Part shown: piece after piece, positions 36,571-45,525 of the stretch
Numbering within the stretch: the first letter of the stretch is position 1
Layout of the letters: every line of letters begins with the position of its first letter
Assembly (NCBI RefSeq): GCF_018476525.1
Contig: NZ_JAHCST010000016.1
Coordinates: 108,060-172,059, forward strand
Reading direction: 5' to 3'
Source of the DNA: Acrocarpospora catenulata
GTDB taxonomy: Bacteria > Actinomycetota > Actinomycetes > Streptosporangiales > Streptosporangiaceae
DNA: 64,000 nucleotides
Notes under the pieces: model-generated
What the model saw: the letters and a program-made list of their open reading frames with translations, nothing else
The model's database searches: none
What the model was told of the DNA's origin: nothing
Program-made: the position numbers and the translations under genes

Positions 36571-38163
36571 GTGCTGGTCAACGGATCTGGATACGACGAA
36601 TCGACGGGACGGTGGGTCGTCCCCGCCACCTACAACGTCGCGGTGGACGCCACCGACCGGCATCCGCCCGGCGGCCTGGCCATCATCCAGCGTGACTTCA
36701 CGGGCGCCGAACGGTTCGTGACCTGGGCTGAACTACGCGATCTGTCGTTCCGGTTCGCCCGGGTGCTCCTCGACCGGGGCGCGCGCCGCGGCTCGGTGGT
36801 GGCGGTGCTGTTACCCCAGTCCCCGGAGGCCGCGGCCGCCTACCTGGGCGCCCTGCGGATCGGCGCGGTGCTCATGACCATGTCCACACTGTGGGCTCCG
36901 GAGCAGATCGCCGCCCGGCTGGGGATGGCCGGTGCGGAAGTGCTCGTCTCCGACACCGCCACCCTCACCGAGGTGGACGTGCCCTCTGGCGTTCAGGTCG
37001 TCCGGATCGACACCCCGGTGCTCGATGGGGTGAGCGGCAGCCCGTTGACCGCCGAAGGCAGCGCGGACGACCCGGCCCACCTGTACTTCACCTCCGGAAC
37101 CACCGGTCCGGCGAAGGCACTGGTGCACGCCCAGCGCAGCCTGGTCGGCCACAACGAGTTCGAGTACACCCACGGCTTGCGCCCAGGTGAGGTGTTCTAC
37201 GGGGCGGGGGAGTGGGCGTGGTCGCACGCCAAACTCTTCGGCCCGTGGCGTCACGGCGCCACCCAGTTGATCTACCGGGCCGAGCACGGAATCGACGCCG
37301 TGGGGCTCTTCACCGCGATGTCCGACCACAAGGTCCGCTCAGCCCTGCTCAACCCCACCATGCTTCGCGCCTGCCGCGAGCAGATCGGCGACTCCCTCGC
37401 CGGGCTGCCCTGGTCGTTCCGTGGTGCGGCGTCCTCGAACGAGCCACTTGACCCTGGGTTGCGGGAGTGGTTCTCCGCGCTGGTCGGCGCCCCGCTCAGC
37501 GAGTACTACGGCCTCACCGAGTCCTATCCGATGCTCGGGTACGCCGTGACCGAGCCGGTGCGCACCCGCTCCACGGGACGTCCGCTCCCCGGCTGGCGCG
37601 TCGAACTGCTGGATGCGAACGGCCGCCCGGACACCGAGGCCACCTCGGGGGAGGTGGGCCTGGCCGCCCGGTCGAACCCCCAGTACCCGCTCGGGTACTG
37701 GGGTGACGGCGAGGGGACCGCGCGCGCCTTCGGCGGCGACTGGTTCGCCACCGGCGACGAGTTCCGGCGCGAGGACGGCTACTGGTACTTCGTCGGCCGC
37801 AACGACGACGTGATCAAGACCTCCGGATACCGCATCGGGCCTGCGGAGATCGAGGACGTGCTTCTGGACCATCCGATGGTCACGGAGGCGGGCGTCGTCG
37901 GCACGCCCGACGAGCGGCGCGGTTCAATCATCCATGCCTACGTGGCGGTGCCACCCGGCACCGACGAGCCGGCCCTCGTCGCGGAGCTTGTGGCGATGGT
38001 ACGCGAGCGGCACTCCAAGTTCGCCTACCCCCGGTTGGTGACCTTCGCCGACCGGCTGCCGAAGTCGTCCACCGGCAAAGTCCAGCGGGCCGAGTTGCGC
38101 CGGCGGTCCGCGGCCGGTGAGCAGGCCCGCACACATCACGTCGAATCCGCCCGACGCGGCTGA
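36571..38163 (+). CDS. Acyl-CoA synthetase, medium-chain/acetyl-CoA synthetase-like
   Basis: The 530-residue ANL enzyme has the P-loop YFTSGTTGPAKALVH, the RGAASSNEPLD and YYGLTES motifs, ATGDEF, the hinge FVGRNDDVIKTSGYRIGP, and the catalytic lysine in KSSTGKVQR. This is the acetyl-CoA/medium-chain acyl-CoA synthetase group, distinct from the first synthetase of the operon. It probably activates the acid released by the amidohydrolases. GTG start 2 bases after the preceding gene. Confidence 0.9.
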   Translation: MLVNGSGYDESTGRWVVPATYNVAVDATDRHPPGGLAIIQRDFTGAERFVTWAELRDLSFRFARVLLDRGARRGSVVAVLLPQSPEAAAAYLGALRIGAVLMTMSTLWAPEQIAARLGMAGAEVLVSDTATLTEVDVPSGVQVVRIDTPVLDGVSGSPLTAEGSADDPAHLYFTSGTTGPAKALVHAQRSLVGHNEFEYTHGLRPGEVFYGAGEWAWSHAKLFGPWRHGATQLIYRAEHGIDAVGLFTAMSDHKVRSALLNPTMLRACREQIGDSLAGLPWSFRGAASSNEPLDPGLREWFSALVGAPLSEYYGLTESYPMLGYAVTEPVRTRSTGRPLPGWRVELLDANGRPDTEATSGEVGLAARSNPQYPLGYWGDGEGTARAFGGDWFATGDEFRREDGYWYFVGRNDDVIKTSGYRIGPAEIEDVLLDHPMVTEAGVVGTPDERRGSIIHAYVAVPPGTDEPALVAELVAMVRERHSKFAYPRLVTFADRLPKSSTGKVQRAELRRRSAAGEQARTHHVESARRG

Positions 38164-38213
38164 CAAACGACTCAACACCCTCTGGTACAACCGGCGACGA
38201 ACAGGAGAAGACG

Positions 38214-38993
38214 ATGGGTGAGATCAAGCTTGAGGTCCGGGACGATCGGGTGGCAGTGGTCATGCTGTCGAACCCGGTGAAGTTGAACGCCTGGAACCGG
38301 GCGTTGCGCCAACAGATGACCAGCGTGCTCGAACGTCTGAACGCCGCACCGGCCGAGGAGGTCAAGGCCATCGTGCTGTGCGGCGAGGACGGCAACTTCT
38401 GCGCCGGCCAGGACCTCGACGAGGCCGTGAGCTGGGACGACAAGTTCGCCGATACCTGGGTGACCGAGTTCTGGCCCTACTACAATCTCCTGCGGAAGTC
38501 CCCGAAGCCCGTTGTGGCCGCCGTTCAGGGCGTCGCGGCCGGGTCCGGATTCCAGTTCGCGCTCTGCGCCGACTACCGGGTCGCCCACCCGGAGGCTCGC
38601 CTCGGCCAACCGGAGATCAAGTCCGGCCAGGCCAGCGTCACCGGAAGCTGGCTGGTGGCCAAGTCCATCGGCATCACCCAGATGCGGGCACTCGTGCTCA
38701 CCGCCCGCATGGTCAGCGGAGCGGACTCGTACCGGATGGGGCTCGTCGACGAGCTGACCGGCGAGGACGACGTCATACCGGCGGCCATCCGGGTGGCCAA
38801 CGAGATGGCGGCGCTTCCGCCGGTCGCCTTCCGGGAGACGAAGGAGGCGCTGTGTGACCTTGAGGACGAGAGCTTCCAGGAGGCGTTCCGGATCGCCGTC
38901 GAGCGGCACGCCACGGTCTACGCCTCCGGCGACCCCGAGCGGGCCATCGGCGCGTTCATGGCGAAAAGCGGGCGTACGCCGCAGCGAGCGTGA
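38214..38993 (+). CDS. Enoyl-CoA hydratase/isomerase-family protein
   Basis: The 259-residue crotonase-fold protein starts at an ATG with AGGAGA 7 bases upstream. The oxyanion-hole motifs are visible (NFCAGQDLDE and VAAGSGFQFALCADYRV). One of the usual hydratase glutamates is present in LGQPEIKSG. It would act on the CoA thioester made by one of the operon synthetases. Confidence 0.9.
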   Translation: MGEIKLEVRDDRVAVVMLSNPVKLNAWNRALRQQMTSVLERLNAAPAEEVKAIVLCGEDGNFCAGQDLDEAVSWDDKFADTWVTEFWPYYNLLRKSPKPVVAAVQGVAAGSGFQFALCADYRVAHPEARLGQPEIKSGQASVTGSWLVAKSIGITQMRALVLTARMVSGADSYRMGLVDELTGEDDVIPAAIRVANEMAALPPVAFRETKEALCDLEDESFQEAFRIAVERHATVYASGDPERAIGAFMAKSGRTPQRA

Positions 38994-39020
38994 CCCACAG
39001 GGTGGACAGGAGAGTAGGGC

Positions 39021-39914
39021 ATGGACGTACTTCCCGAGGCTCCGGCGCTCATCGAGGCACCGGTTCGCCGCGTCTCGAAGCTGCGGCGCCTGCTGCGTGA
39101 TCCCAGCGGCCTGCTGGGCGTGGTGGTGCTCGGGGGGGTGATCTTCCTTGCCCTCCTGGCACCCTGGATATCCCCGCACGACCCGGAGCGGCAGAACCTG
39201 AAGGCCTCGCTGCTCCCGCCGGCCTGGCTGGACGGCGGCGACAGCGCGTACCTGTTCGGCACCGACCGGCTCGGCCACGACGTGCTCAGCCGTACGATCT
39301 GGAGTGCCAGGACCTCGCTGCTGATCGGGTTCTCCGCCGTGGCGCTGGCCGTCCTGCTCGGCGTCACCATCGGGGTGTTCGCCGGGTATGTGGGCGGGCG
39401 GCTGGAGGACGTGGTCCTGCGGCTCGCCGACATCCAGCTGGCCATTCCGCCGATCCTCCTGGCGATCGTGCTCGCGGCGGCCATCGGGCCCAGCCCCACG
39501 ACGATCATCCTGGTCCTGGGCGGCACCGGCTGGGTGGTCTATGCCCGGATCACCCGGGGCGATGTGCTCTCACTGCGCGACCGGTCGTTCGTCAAGGCGG
39601 CGGTGAGCCTGGGAGCCGGACACGGACGCGTCGTGTTCCGGCACATTCTCCCGCACCTGGTGTCACCGATCCTCATCGTCGCGACGATCGAAATATCGCT
39701 CGCGATCCTCGCCGAGTCCTCCCTGTCCTTTCTCGGGCTGGGCATCCAGCCGCCCACCCCGTCCTGGGGCAGCATGCTGGGCGATGGGCGCGACTACCTC
39801 GCCTCCGCGTGGTGGCTGAGCGTGTTTCCCGGCATCGCGCTCATGCTCACCGTCCTGTCCGTCAACCTCGTCGGCAACTGGCTGCGCGACGTCTACGACC
39901 CGAGGCTCAGCTGA
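39021..39914 (+). CDS. Peptide-type ABC transporter permease (DppC-like)
   Basis: The 297-residue protein has an N-terminal OppC leader and helix (LRRLLRDPSGLLGVVVLGGV), LFGTDRLGHDVLSR typical of DppC, about six membrane segments, and the ABC-coupling EAA-type loop SLGAGHGRVVFRHILPH. Its stop overlaps the DppB-like gene start (TGATG). The C-before-B order is reversed relative to most dpp operons. Confidence 0.92.
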   Translation: MDVLPEAPALIEAPVRRVSKLRRLLRDPSGLLGVVVLGGVIFLALLAPWISPHDPERQNLKASLLPPAWLDGGDSAYLFGTDRLGHDVLSRTIWSARTSLLIGFSAVALAVLLGVTIGVFAGYVGGRLEDVVLRLADIQLAIPPILLAIVLAAAIGPSPTTIILVLGGTGWVVYARITRGDVLSLRDRSFVKAAVSLGAGHGRVVFRHILPHLVSPILIVATIEISLAILAESSLSFLGLGIQPPTPSWGSMLGDGRDYLASAWWLSVFPGIALMLTVLSVNLVGNWLRDVYDPRLS

Positions 39915-40852
39915 TGCCCCCCATGGCCCGGTACATTCTCCGTCGGCTCGGACACGCCGTTCTGGTGGTGTTCGGGGTCTCGATCATCGTTTTTCTGGTC
40001 ATGCACCTCGCGGGCGGCAGCCCTCTGTCGGTGCTGTTGCCGCCGGAGGCGAGCGAGGCGGAGCGCCGGCAGTACGAAGCGCTTCTCGGCCTCGACCAGC
40101 CGTTGTACGTCCAGTACTGGGATTTCGCGAGCCAGGCCGTCCGGGGCGACTTCGGCCAGAGCATCTGGTACGGCCGGCCGGCCGCCGGGCTGGTCCTGGA
40201 GCGGCTGCAGGCGACCGCGGAGCTTGCGGTGTCCGGCCTCGGTCTGGCGGTCCTGGTGGCGCTTCCCCTGGGTGTGCTCGCGGCGGTGTACCGCAACCGT
40301 ACGGTCGACCATGCCATTGGGATCTTCGTGGTGCTGGGGCAGAGTGTCCCGATCTTCTGGCTGGGCATGCTGCTGGTACTCCAGTTCAGCGTGAACTGGC
40401 CACTGTTTCCCACCTCCGGCCGCGACAGCGCCCTCAGCTTCGTGCTGCCCGCGCTGACCCTCGCGGTGTACTCCATGGCGCGGCTCACCCGGCTGACCCG
40501 GGCGGGCATGCTGGAGGTGCTCAACCAGGACCACCTGCGTACGGCCCGGGCGAAAGGCATGCCGGAACGTGTCGTGATCTTCCGGCACGGGGTGCGTAAC
40601 GCCCTGATCCCGTTCGTCACCTATCTCGGCCTGGAGTTCGGTGGTCTGCTGGGTGGCGCGGTGGTCGTCGAGACGGTCTTCTCCTGGCCGGGGGTGGGGC
40701 GGCTGGCCACCGAGGCGATCTTCAACCGCGACTACCCGCTGGTGCAGGCCGTCGTGTTCATCGTCGCGCTGGTGTTCGTGGCGGTGAATCTCCTCGTGGA
40801 CCTGCTCTACCCGGCGCTGGATCCCCGCATCCGGCTCGCCTCTGCCAGCTAA
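39914..40852 (+). CDS. Peptide-type ABC transporter permease (DppB-like)
   Basis: The protein has 312 residues from the ATG overlapping the previous stop. The DppB N-terminus is clear (RYILRRLGHAVLVVFGVSII), followed by LGLDQPLYVQYWDF, about six helices and the coupling loop AKGMPERVVIFRHGVRNALIP. It forms the membrane channel with the DppC-like partner. Confidence 0.92.
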   Translation: MPPMARYILRRLGHAVLVVFGVSIIVFLVMHLAGGSPLSVLLPPEASEAERRQYEALLGLDQPLYVQYWDFASQAVRGDFGQSIWYGRPAAGLVLERLQATAELAVSGLGLAVLVALPLGVLAAVYRNRTVDHAIGIFVVLGQSVPIFWLGMLLVLQFSVNWPLFPTSGRDSALSFVLPALTLAVYSMARLTRLTRAGMLEVLNQDHLRTARAKGMPERVVIFRHGVRNALIPFVTYLGLEFGGLLGGAVVVETVFSWPGVGRLATEAIFNRDYPLVQAVVFIVALVFVAVNLLVDLLYPALDPRIRLASAS

Positions 40853-40885
40853 CCCGGCGTTACGGACCACCTTGGATGGAACGGC

Positions 40886-42589
40886 ATGACGACATCGAAC
40901 ACTCCGCTCGGTTCGGCCGGGGAACCCGTACTGAGCGTTCGCGGCCTCTCGGTCGACTTTCTCGTCAACGGGGAATGGTCCACCGTCGTGCACGACCTGA
41001 GCTACGAGGTCCGGCCACACGAGGTGCTGGCGATCGTGGGTGAGTCGGGCTCGGGCAAGACTCAGTCCTCGATGGCGCTCATCGGACTGCTGCCGCCCAG
41101 CGGCCGGGCCACCGGCTCGGTCAAGCTGGACGGCACCGAGATCCTCGGGCTGCCCGGAAAGCGGATGTCCGGCATCAGAGGACGCCAGGTCGGAGTGGTC
41201 TTCCAGGAACCGATGACGGCGATGAATCCCGTCTACACCATCGGCTTCCAGATCTGCGAAGTGCTCCGGTTCCATCTGGGCATGTCGAAACGGCAGGCCA
41301 GAGCGCGCGCCATCGAGCTGCTGCGCCTAGTCGACCTGCCCGATCCGGAGCTGACCGTACGCAAGTACCCGCACCAGCTCTCCGGCGGTCAGCTACAGCG
41401 CGCGGTCATCGCGCAGGCCATCGCCTGCGAACCGCGCCTGCTCATCGCCGACGAACCGACGACCGCCCTCGACGTCACCGTGCAGGCGGGCATCCTCGAC
41501 CTGTTGCGCAGCCTTAAGGACCGGATCGCCTCCAGCATCATCCTCATCAGCCACGACCTGGGCGTGGTCGCCGACATCGCCGATCGGGTGCTGGTCATGA
41601 AGGCCGGCCGGGTCGTCGAGTCGGAGAGCTCGGAGCAGATCTTCTACCGTCCGGCTCAGCCGTACACCAAGGAACTCATCGCCGCCGTCCCAACGCTGAC
41701 GGCCACCGCGGTATCCGAGACGCCGCCTGCCGAGGTCGCCGAGGAGGCGGCGCCGACGGATGCCCTCGTCTCAGCCCGTCGTCTGGCCATCGACTACGGG
41801 ACCGACCGTGGACCGCGCTTCCGAGCCGTCGACGGTGTCGACTTCCACATCGGCCGCGGCGAGGTCCTGGGGCTGGTCGGGGAGTCCGGCTCCGGCAAGT
41901 CGACGATCGGGCAGGCGGCGGTCGGCCTCGTACCGGTCGCGGACGGCTCGCTCGTCATCGACGGCGTGGAACTCGCCGGGATCCGGTCAGCCGATCTCAA
42001 GGCGTTACGACGCCGCGTCTCCATCGTCTTCCAGGATCCAGGATCGTCGCTCGATCCCCGCATGCAGATCGCGGACAGCATCGCCGAACCCTTGGTCCTG
42101 CACCGGCTGGCGAAAGGAAAAGAGCTGGCGAAGCGGGTCAACGATCTGCTCGACCAGGTCCATCTACCACGCACGATGCTGGCCAGATTCCCCCACGAAC
42201 TCTCCGGCGGACAGAGGCAACGCGTCGGAATCGCCCGCGCCATCGCCCTTGAGCCGGTCCTGCTCGTCGCCGACGAACCCACCAGCGCACTCGACGTCTC
42301 CGTCCAGGCCAAAGTCCTCGAGGTCTTCGAGGAACTGCAGCGACAACACGGCTTCGCCTGCCTGTTCATCAGCCACGACCTGGCCGTGGTGGAACGCCTC
42401 GCCAACCGAATCGCGGTCATGCGGCGCGGCTCCCTCGTAGAGGCCGGCCCCACCAGACACCTCCTGGACCATCCCCGGCACCAGTACACCCGCGAACTTC
42501 TCGCCGCGGTCCCCGTGGCCGACCCCCACGAACAGCGAACCCGCCGCGAGACCCGCCGCCTACTGTCCGCCCGGGGAACTCCAAGCTAA
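40886..42589 (+). CDS. Fused peptide-type ABC transporter ATPase (DppD-DppF-like)
   Basis: The 567-residue protein carries two complete ABC domains. The first has GESGSGKTQ, LSGGQLQRAVIAQAI and LLIADEPTTALD. The second, from about residue 290, has GESGSGKST, LSGGQRQRVGIARAI and LLVADEPTSALD. Oligopeptide-type C-terminal extensions follow both (YRPAQPYTKELIAAVP, DHPRHQYTRELLAAVP). It powers the operon importer and is the last operon gene. Confidence 0.93.
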   Translation: MTTSNTPLGSAGEPVLSVRGLSVDFLVNGEWSTVVHDLSYEVRPHEVLAIVGESGSGKTQSSMALIGLLPPSGRATGSVKLDGTEILGLPGKRMSGIRGRQVGVVFQEPMTAMNPVYTIGFQICEVLRFHLGMSKRQARARAIELLRLVDLPDPELTVRKYPHQLSGGQLQRAVIAQAIACEPRLLIADEPTTALDVTVQAGILDLLRSLKDRIASSIILISHDLGVVADIADRVLVMKAGRVVESESSEQIFYRPAQPYTKELIAAVPTLTATAVSETPPAEVAEEAAPTDALVSARRLAIDYGTDRGPRFRAVDGVDFHIGRGEVLGLVGESGSGKSTIGQAAVGLVPVADGSLVIDGVELAGIRSADLKALRRRVSIVFQDPGSSLDPRMQIADSIAEPLVLHRLAKGKELAKRVNDLLDQVHLPRTMLARFPHELSGGQRQRVGIARAIALEPVLLVADEPTSALDVSVQAKVLEVFEELQRQHGFACLFISHDLAVVERLANRIAVMRRGSLVEAGPTRHLLDHPRHQYTRELLAAVPVADPHEQRTRRETRRLLSARGTPS

Positions 42590-42896
42590 GGAGTTTGCGA
42601 ACTGTACCGAAGCCGAACTCAGTCACTGAACTCGCCGATGAGGCACGTCGGGTGCGGCGGGCGAGGCGGGGAAACGGATCAGCCGCGAGGCTGACACCGC
42701 GCCCCGGCCCGGCCCTGCTGCAGTTCATCGATTCGGAAGCACCGGCGGATGATCGGCGTGAAACCAGCTCCTGTTGGACAGCGACCCAGCGTCGCACGTT
42801 GTCCTTTCGCACATACTCCTTCGGCTGACGCCTCACTAGGCTCCTGGGAAACGGGGATCCGGCTGTTGCAGGAAGGCCGCCGCGAAGGAGGAGAGC
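42590..42896. other. Intergenic region before the aldehyde dehydrogenase
   Basis: A 307-base gap between codirectional genes. It ends in a strong AAGGAGGAGA ribosome site at 42883-42892. I see no gene and no convincing operator. Confidence 0.4.
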
Positions 42897-44252
42897 GTGA
42901 CCTATACCGCAGTGGATCCTTACTCCGGAGCGGTGGGTGTTTCGCTCCCCGGCATCACGCCCGAGGACCTCGAACGTACGGTCTCTGCGGCCTTCGAGAC
43001 CTGGTCACGCTGGCGCCGCGAACCGGCGGATCGCACAGTCGTTCTCGAGCGTGTCGCGGCGCTCCACCAGGAGCGCCGGGACGAACTGGCCGCCATCGTG
43101 GTGAGCGAGATGGGCAAACCGATTCGCGGGGCGCTCAACGAGGTTGACTTCTCCGCCGAGATCTACCGTTACTACGCGCGCAACGCCGCCGCGCTGCTGG
43201 CGCCCGAGCCGATCCCCATTCCGGGCGGCGTCGCCGAGGTGCGCAGGTGCTCGCTCGGCCCGCTGCTGGGGATCATGCCGTGGAACTACCCCGTCTACCA
43301 GGTGGCCCGCTTCGCCGCCCCGAACCTGGCGTTGGGAAATCCCCTGCTGCTGAAACACGCGCCGCAGTGCCCGGCCACCGCCCTGGCGATCGAGCAGATC
43401 TTCGTTGACGCGGGGCTGGATCCGGGTGGCTACACCAACGTCGCGCTGGAACTCGGGCAGGTCGCGGGTGTGGTCGCCGACCCGCGGGTGCGCGGCGTCT
43501 CCCTCACGGGCTCGGACCGGGCGGGCTCGGCGGTCGCGGAGCTGGCCGGGCGTCATCTGAAGAAGGTGGTTCTGGAGCTGGGCGGATCCGATCCCTTCAT
43601 CGTGCTCGGCGCGGACGACCTGCAGGCGAGTGTGCGGGCGGCGGTTGAGGCGCGCCTGGGAAACGGCGGCCAGTCCTGCAACGCGGCCAAGCGGTTCATC
43701 GTCGTCGACGAGTTGTATGACGATTTCGCGGCAGGGTTCGTGGCGGCGATGGCGGCGGTGGAGCCCGGCGATCCCCGTGACCCCGCCACCCGGCTCGGGC
43801 CCATGGCGTCGGAGGACGCGGCGCGGCGGCTCCAGGACCAGGTCGAGCGGGCGATCGCGCACGGTGCGCGGGTCCTGCTCGCTCCCCGCCCGCGCGAGGG
43901 CGCGATGTTCTGGCCCGTGGTGCTGGGCGAGGTGAGCTCGGAGAATCCGGCCTTCGCGGAGGAGTTCTTCGGTCCTGTCGCGCAGTTGTACCGGGTGCGC
44001 TCGGAGGATGAGGCGATCGAGCTTGCCAACGCGACGGCGTTTGGGCTGGGGTCGTACGTGTTCACTCCCGACGCCGCGCAGGCGGCGCGTGTGGCCGACC
44101 GCCTGGATGTCGGCATGGTGTACGTCAACGTCGTCGGCGCGGAATCCCCTGAGCTGCCTTTCGGCGGAGTCAAGCGCTCCGGGTTCGGACGTGAGCTGGG
44201 CGCGGCCGGGATCGAGGAGTTCATGAACCGCAAACTCGTCCGGGTGCGGTAA
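42897..44252 (+). CDS. NAD(P)-dependent aldehyde dehydrogenase (succinate-semialdehyde type)
   Basis: The 451-residue enzyme starts at GTG behind AAGGAGGAGA. ALDH motifs are intact: MPWNYPVYQ, the catalytic Glu in VLELGGSDPFIV, the catalytic Cys in GNGGQSCNAAKRF, and EEFFGPVAQLY. It resembles short GabD-type dehydrogenases that oxidise semialdehydes. The decarboxylase at 51024-52649 would supply aldehydes, so this may be the following step in the island. Confidence 0.9.
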   Translation: MTYTAVDPYSGAVGVSLPGITPEDLERTVSAAFETWSRWRREPADRTVVLERVAALHQERRDELAAIVVSEMGKPIRGALNEVDFSAEIYRYYARNAAALLAPEPIPIPGGVAEVRRCSLGPLLGIMPWNYPVYQVARFAAPNLALGNPLLLKHAPQCPATALAIEQIFVDAGLDPGGYTNVALELGQVAGVVADPRVRGVSLTGSDRAGSAVAELAGRHLKKVVLELGGSDPFIVLGADDLQASVRAAVEARLGNGGQSCNAAKRFIVVDELYDDFAAGFVAAMAAVEPGDPRDPATRLGPMASEDAARRLQDQVERAIAHGARVLLAPRPREGAMFWPVVLGEVSSENPAFAEEFFGPVAQLYRVRSEDEAIELANATAFGLGSYVFTPDAAQAARVADRLDVGMVYVNVVGAESPELPFGGVKRSGFGRELGAAGIEEFMNRKLVRVR

Positions 44253-44268
44253 GCACGGTCTTTCCGCG

Positions 44269-44290
44269 CCGGCGAACCGGCTGATCTTTT
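44269..44290 (+). terminator. Weak hairpin after the aldehyde dehydrogenase
   Basis: A 5-bp GCCGG/CCGGC stem with a CGAA tetraloop, then TGATCTTTT. It is short but well placed 16 bases after the stop; its T run overlaps the operator. Confidence 0.35.
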
Positions 44291-44309
44291 GTGGGATCGA
44301 TCCCACAAA
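44288..44309. promoter_or_regulatory. LacI-type operator at the MFS promoter
   Basis: A perfect 22-bp palindrome with the core GTGGGATCGATCCCAC at 44291-44306 lies 20-41 bases before the MFS start. The core closely matches the two sites upstream of the lacI gene at 59395-60423, so this is probably the target of that repressor. Confidence 0.8.
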
Positions 44310-44328
44310 TCTTTCGACTTGGGACCGA

Positions 44329-45525
44329 ATGTTCTCCTCGCTGCGTGTGCCCTCCTTCCGGATCTACATCGGCTACCTGATGGCCGCCGTCACCGGCATG
44401 TGGATCCAGCGGGTCGCACAAGACTGGATCATGTTCGAGCTCACCGGAAGCCTCGGCAGCGTGGGCGTCAACATCGCCGTGCAGTTCCTGCCGACCCTGC
44501 TCCTGGGGGCCTTCACGGGCGTCGTCGCCGACCGGTACCGCCCGCACGTGGTGCTCACGGTGACGACATCGATCTCCGTCGTCCTCGCCGCTCTGCTGTT
44601 CACGCTCAATCAGCTCGGCGTGCTCGCTCCCGTACACGTCTACGCGATCGCCGCCGTCTCGGGGACCACCGCGGCGATCGACAACCCGACGCGGTGGGTG
44701 CTGGTAAGCGGCATCCTGAGCGCGCGGGACATCAACAGCGCCATCTCCGTCAAGTCCACCGTGCTGGAGTTCGGCTCGCTGGTCGGCCCGCTCGTCAGCG
44801 GTCTGATCATCGGGACGATGGGTAGCCGCATCGCCGTGCTGATCGCCGCCGGGGGCGCCCTGACGGCGATCGTCTTTCTGCTGCGGGTACCCGCGCGGGA
44901 TCGCCCGTTCCCCGAAAGGAGCGGCGGCACCAGGTGGGGCGCCCTGCGCGAGGGCCTGGCCTACGTGCGGGGCAGGCCCGCGGTGTTGTGGGCGCTGGGG
45001 CTGTGCGCGCTGCACAGCGTCTTCTTCTGGCCGATGACTCCGATCTTCCTCGACTACGCCGAGCGCGTCTTCAAGGTCGGCGCGGCCGGGTACGGCCTGC
45101 TGACCGCCTCGCTGGCCGCGGGCGCGACGCTCGGCGCGCTCGTCTCAGCCCAGATCCGGCGCGAGGGCACGGGCTACCTGTTCGCTGTCGCGGGGGTCGC
45201 CGCCCTGCTTCATGCGCTCGCCTCCCTCGCGCCCGGTCCCGCGCTGCTCATGGCGGCCAGCGTGGCGATGGGGGTGGGGCACCTGTTGTTCGTGACCGCC
45301 GCCAACGCCGAGGTCCAGGCGCACAGCGACAGCCGGATGCGCGGCCGGGCGCTGGCGCTCTACTACGTCGTCATCAACGGCGGTGTCGTCCTGGGTGCGC
45401 CGCTCATGGGGGTGGTGACCACCGCGTGGGGCGCCCCGCCGGCTCTGCTCTTCACCGGGGTGGCGCCCCTGTTCGCGATCGCTGTCCTGTACGCCGGGTA
45501 CCGTGTCAGGCGCCGGGGCGCGTGA
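44329..45525 (+). CDS. Major facilitator superfamily transporter (MFS_3-type)
   Basis: A 398-residue protein with about twelve membrane segments in two halves. It starts MFSSLRVPSFRIYIGYLMA and has the short MFS loop motif GVVADRYRPH, as in the enterobactin exporter-like group. A LacI-type palindrome lies immediately upstream. It may export a toxic substrate or intermediate of the island. Its last 20 bases overlap the convergent M20 gene. Confidence 0.88.
   Translation: MFSSLRVPSFRIYIGYLMAAVTGMWIQRVAQDWIMFELTGSLGSVGVNIAVQFLPTLLLGAFTGVVADRYRPHVVLTVTTSISVVLAALLFTLNQLGVLAPVHVYAIAAVSGTTAAIDNPTRWVLVSGILSARDINSAISVKSTVLEFGSLVGPLVSGLIIGTMGSRIAVLIAAGGALTAIVFLLRVPARDRPFPERSGGTRWGALREGLAYVRGRPAVLWALGLCALHSVFFWPMTPIFLDYAERVFKVGAAGYGLLTASLAAGATLGALVSAQIRREGTGYLFAVAGVAALLHALASLAPGPALLMAASVAMGVGHLLFVTAANAEVQAHSDSRMRGRALALYYVVINGGVVLGAPLMGVVTTAWGAPPALLFTGVAPLFAIAVLYAGYRVRRRGA

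Noticed and set aside
45506..45525. 20-base convergent overlap of MFS and M20 genes as a possible frameshift artefact
   Set aside because: Both C-termini look complete and such overlaps are common in compact actinomycete genomes.
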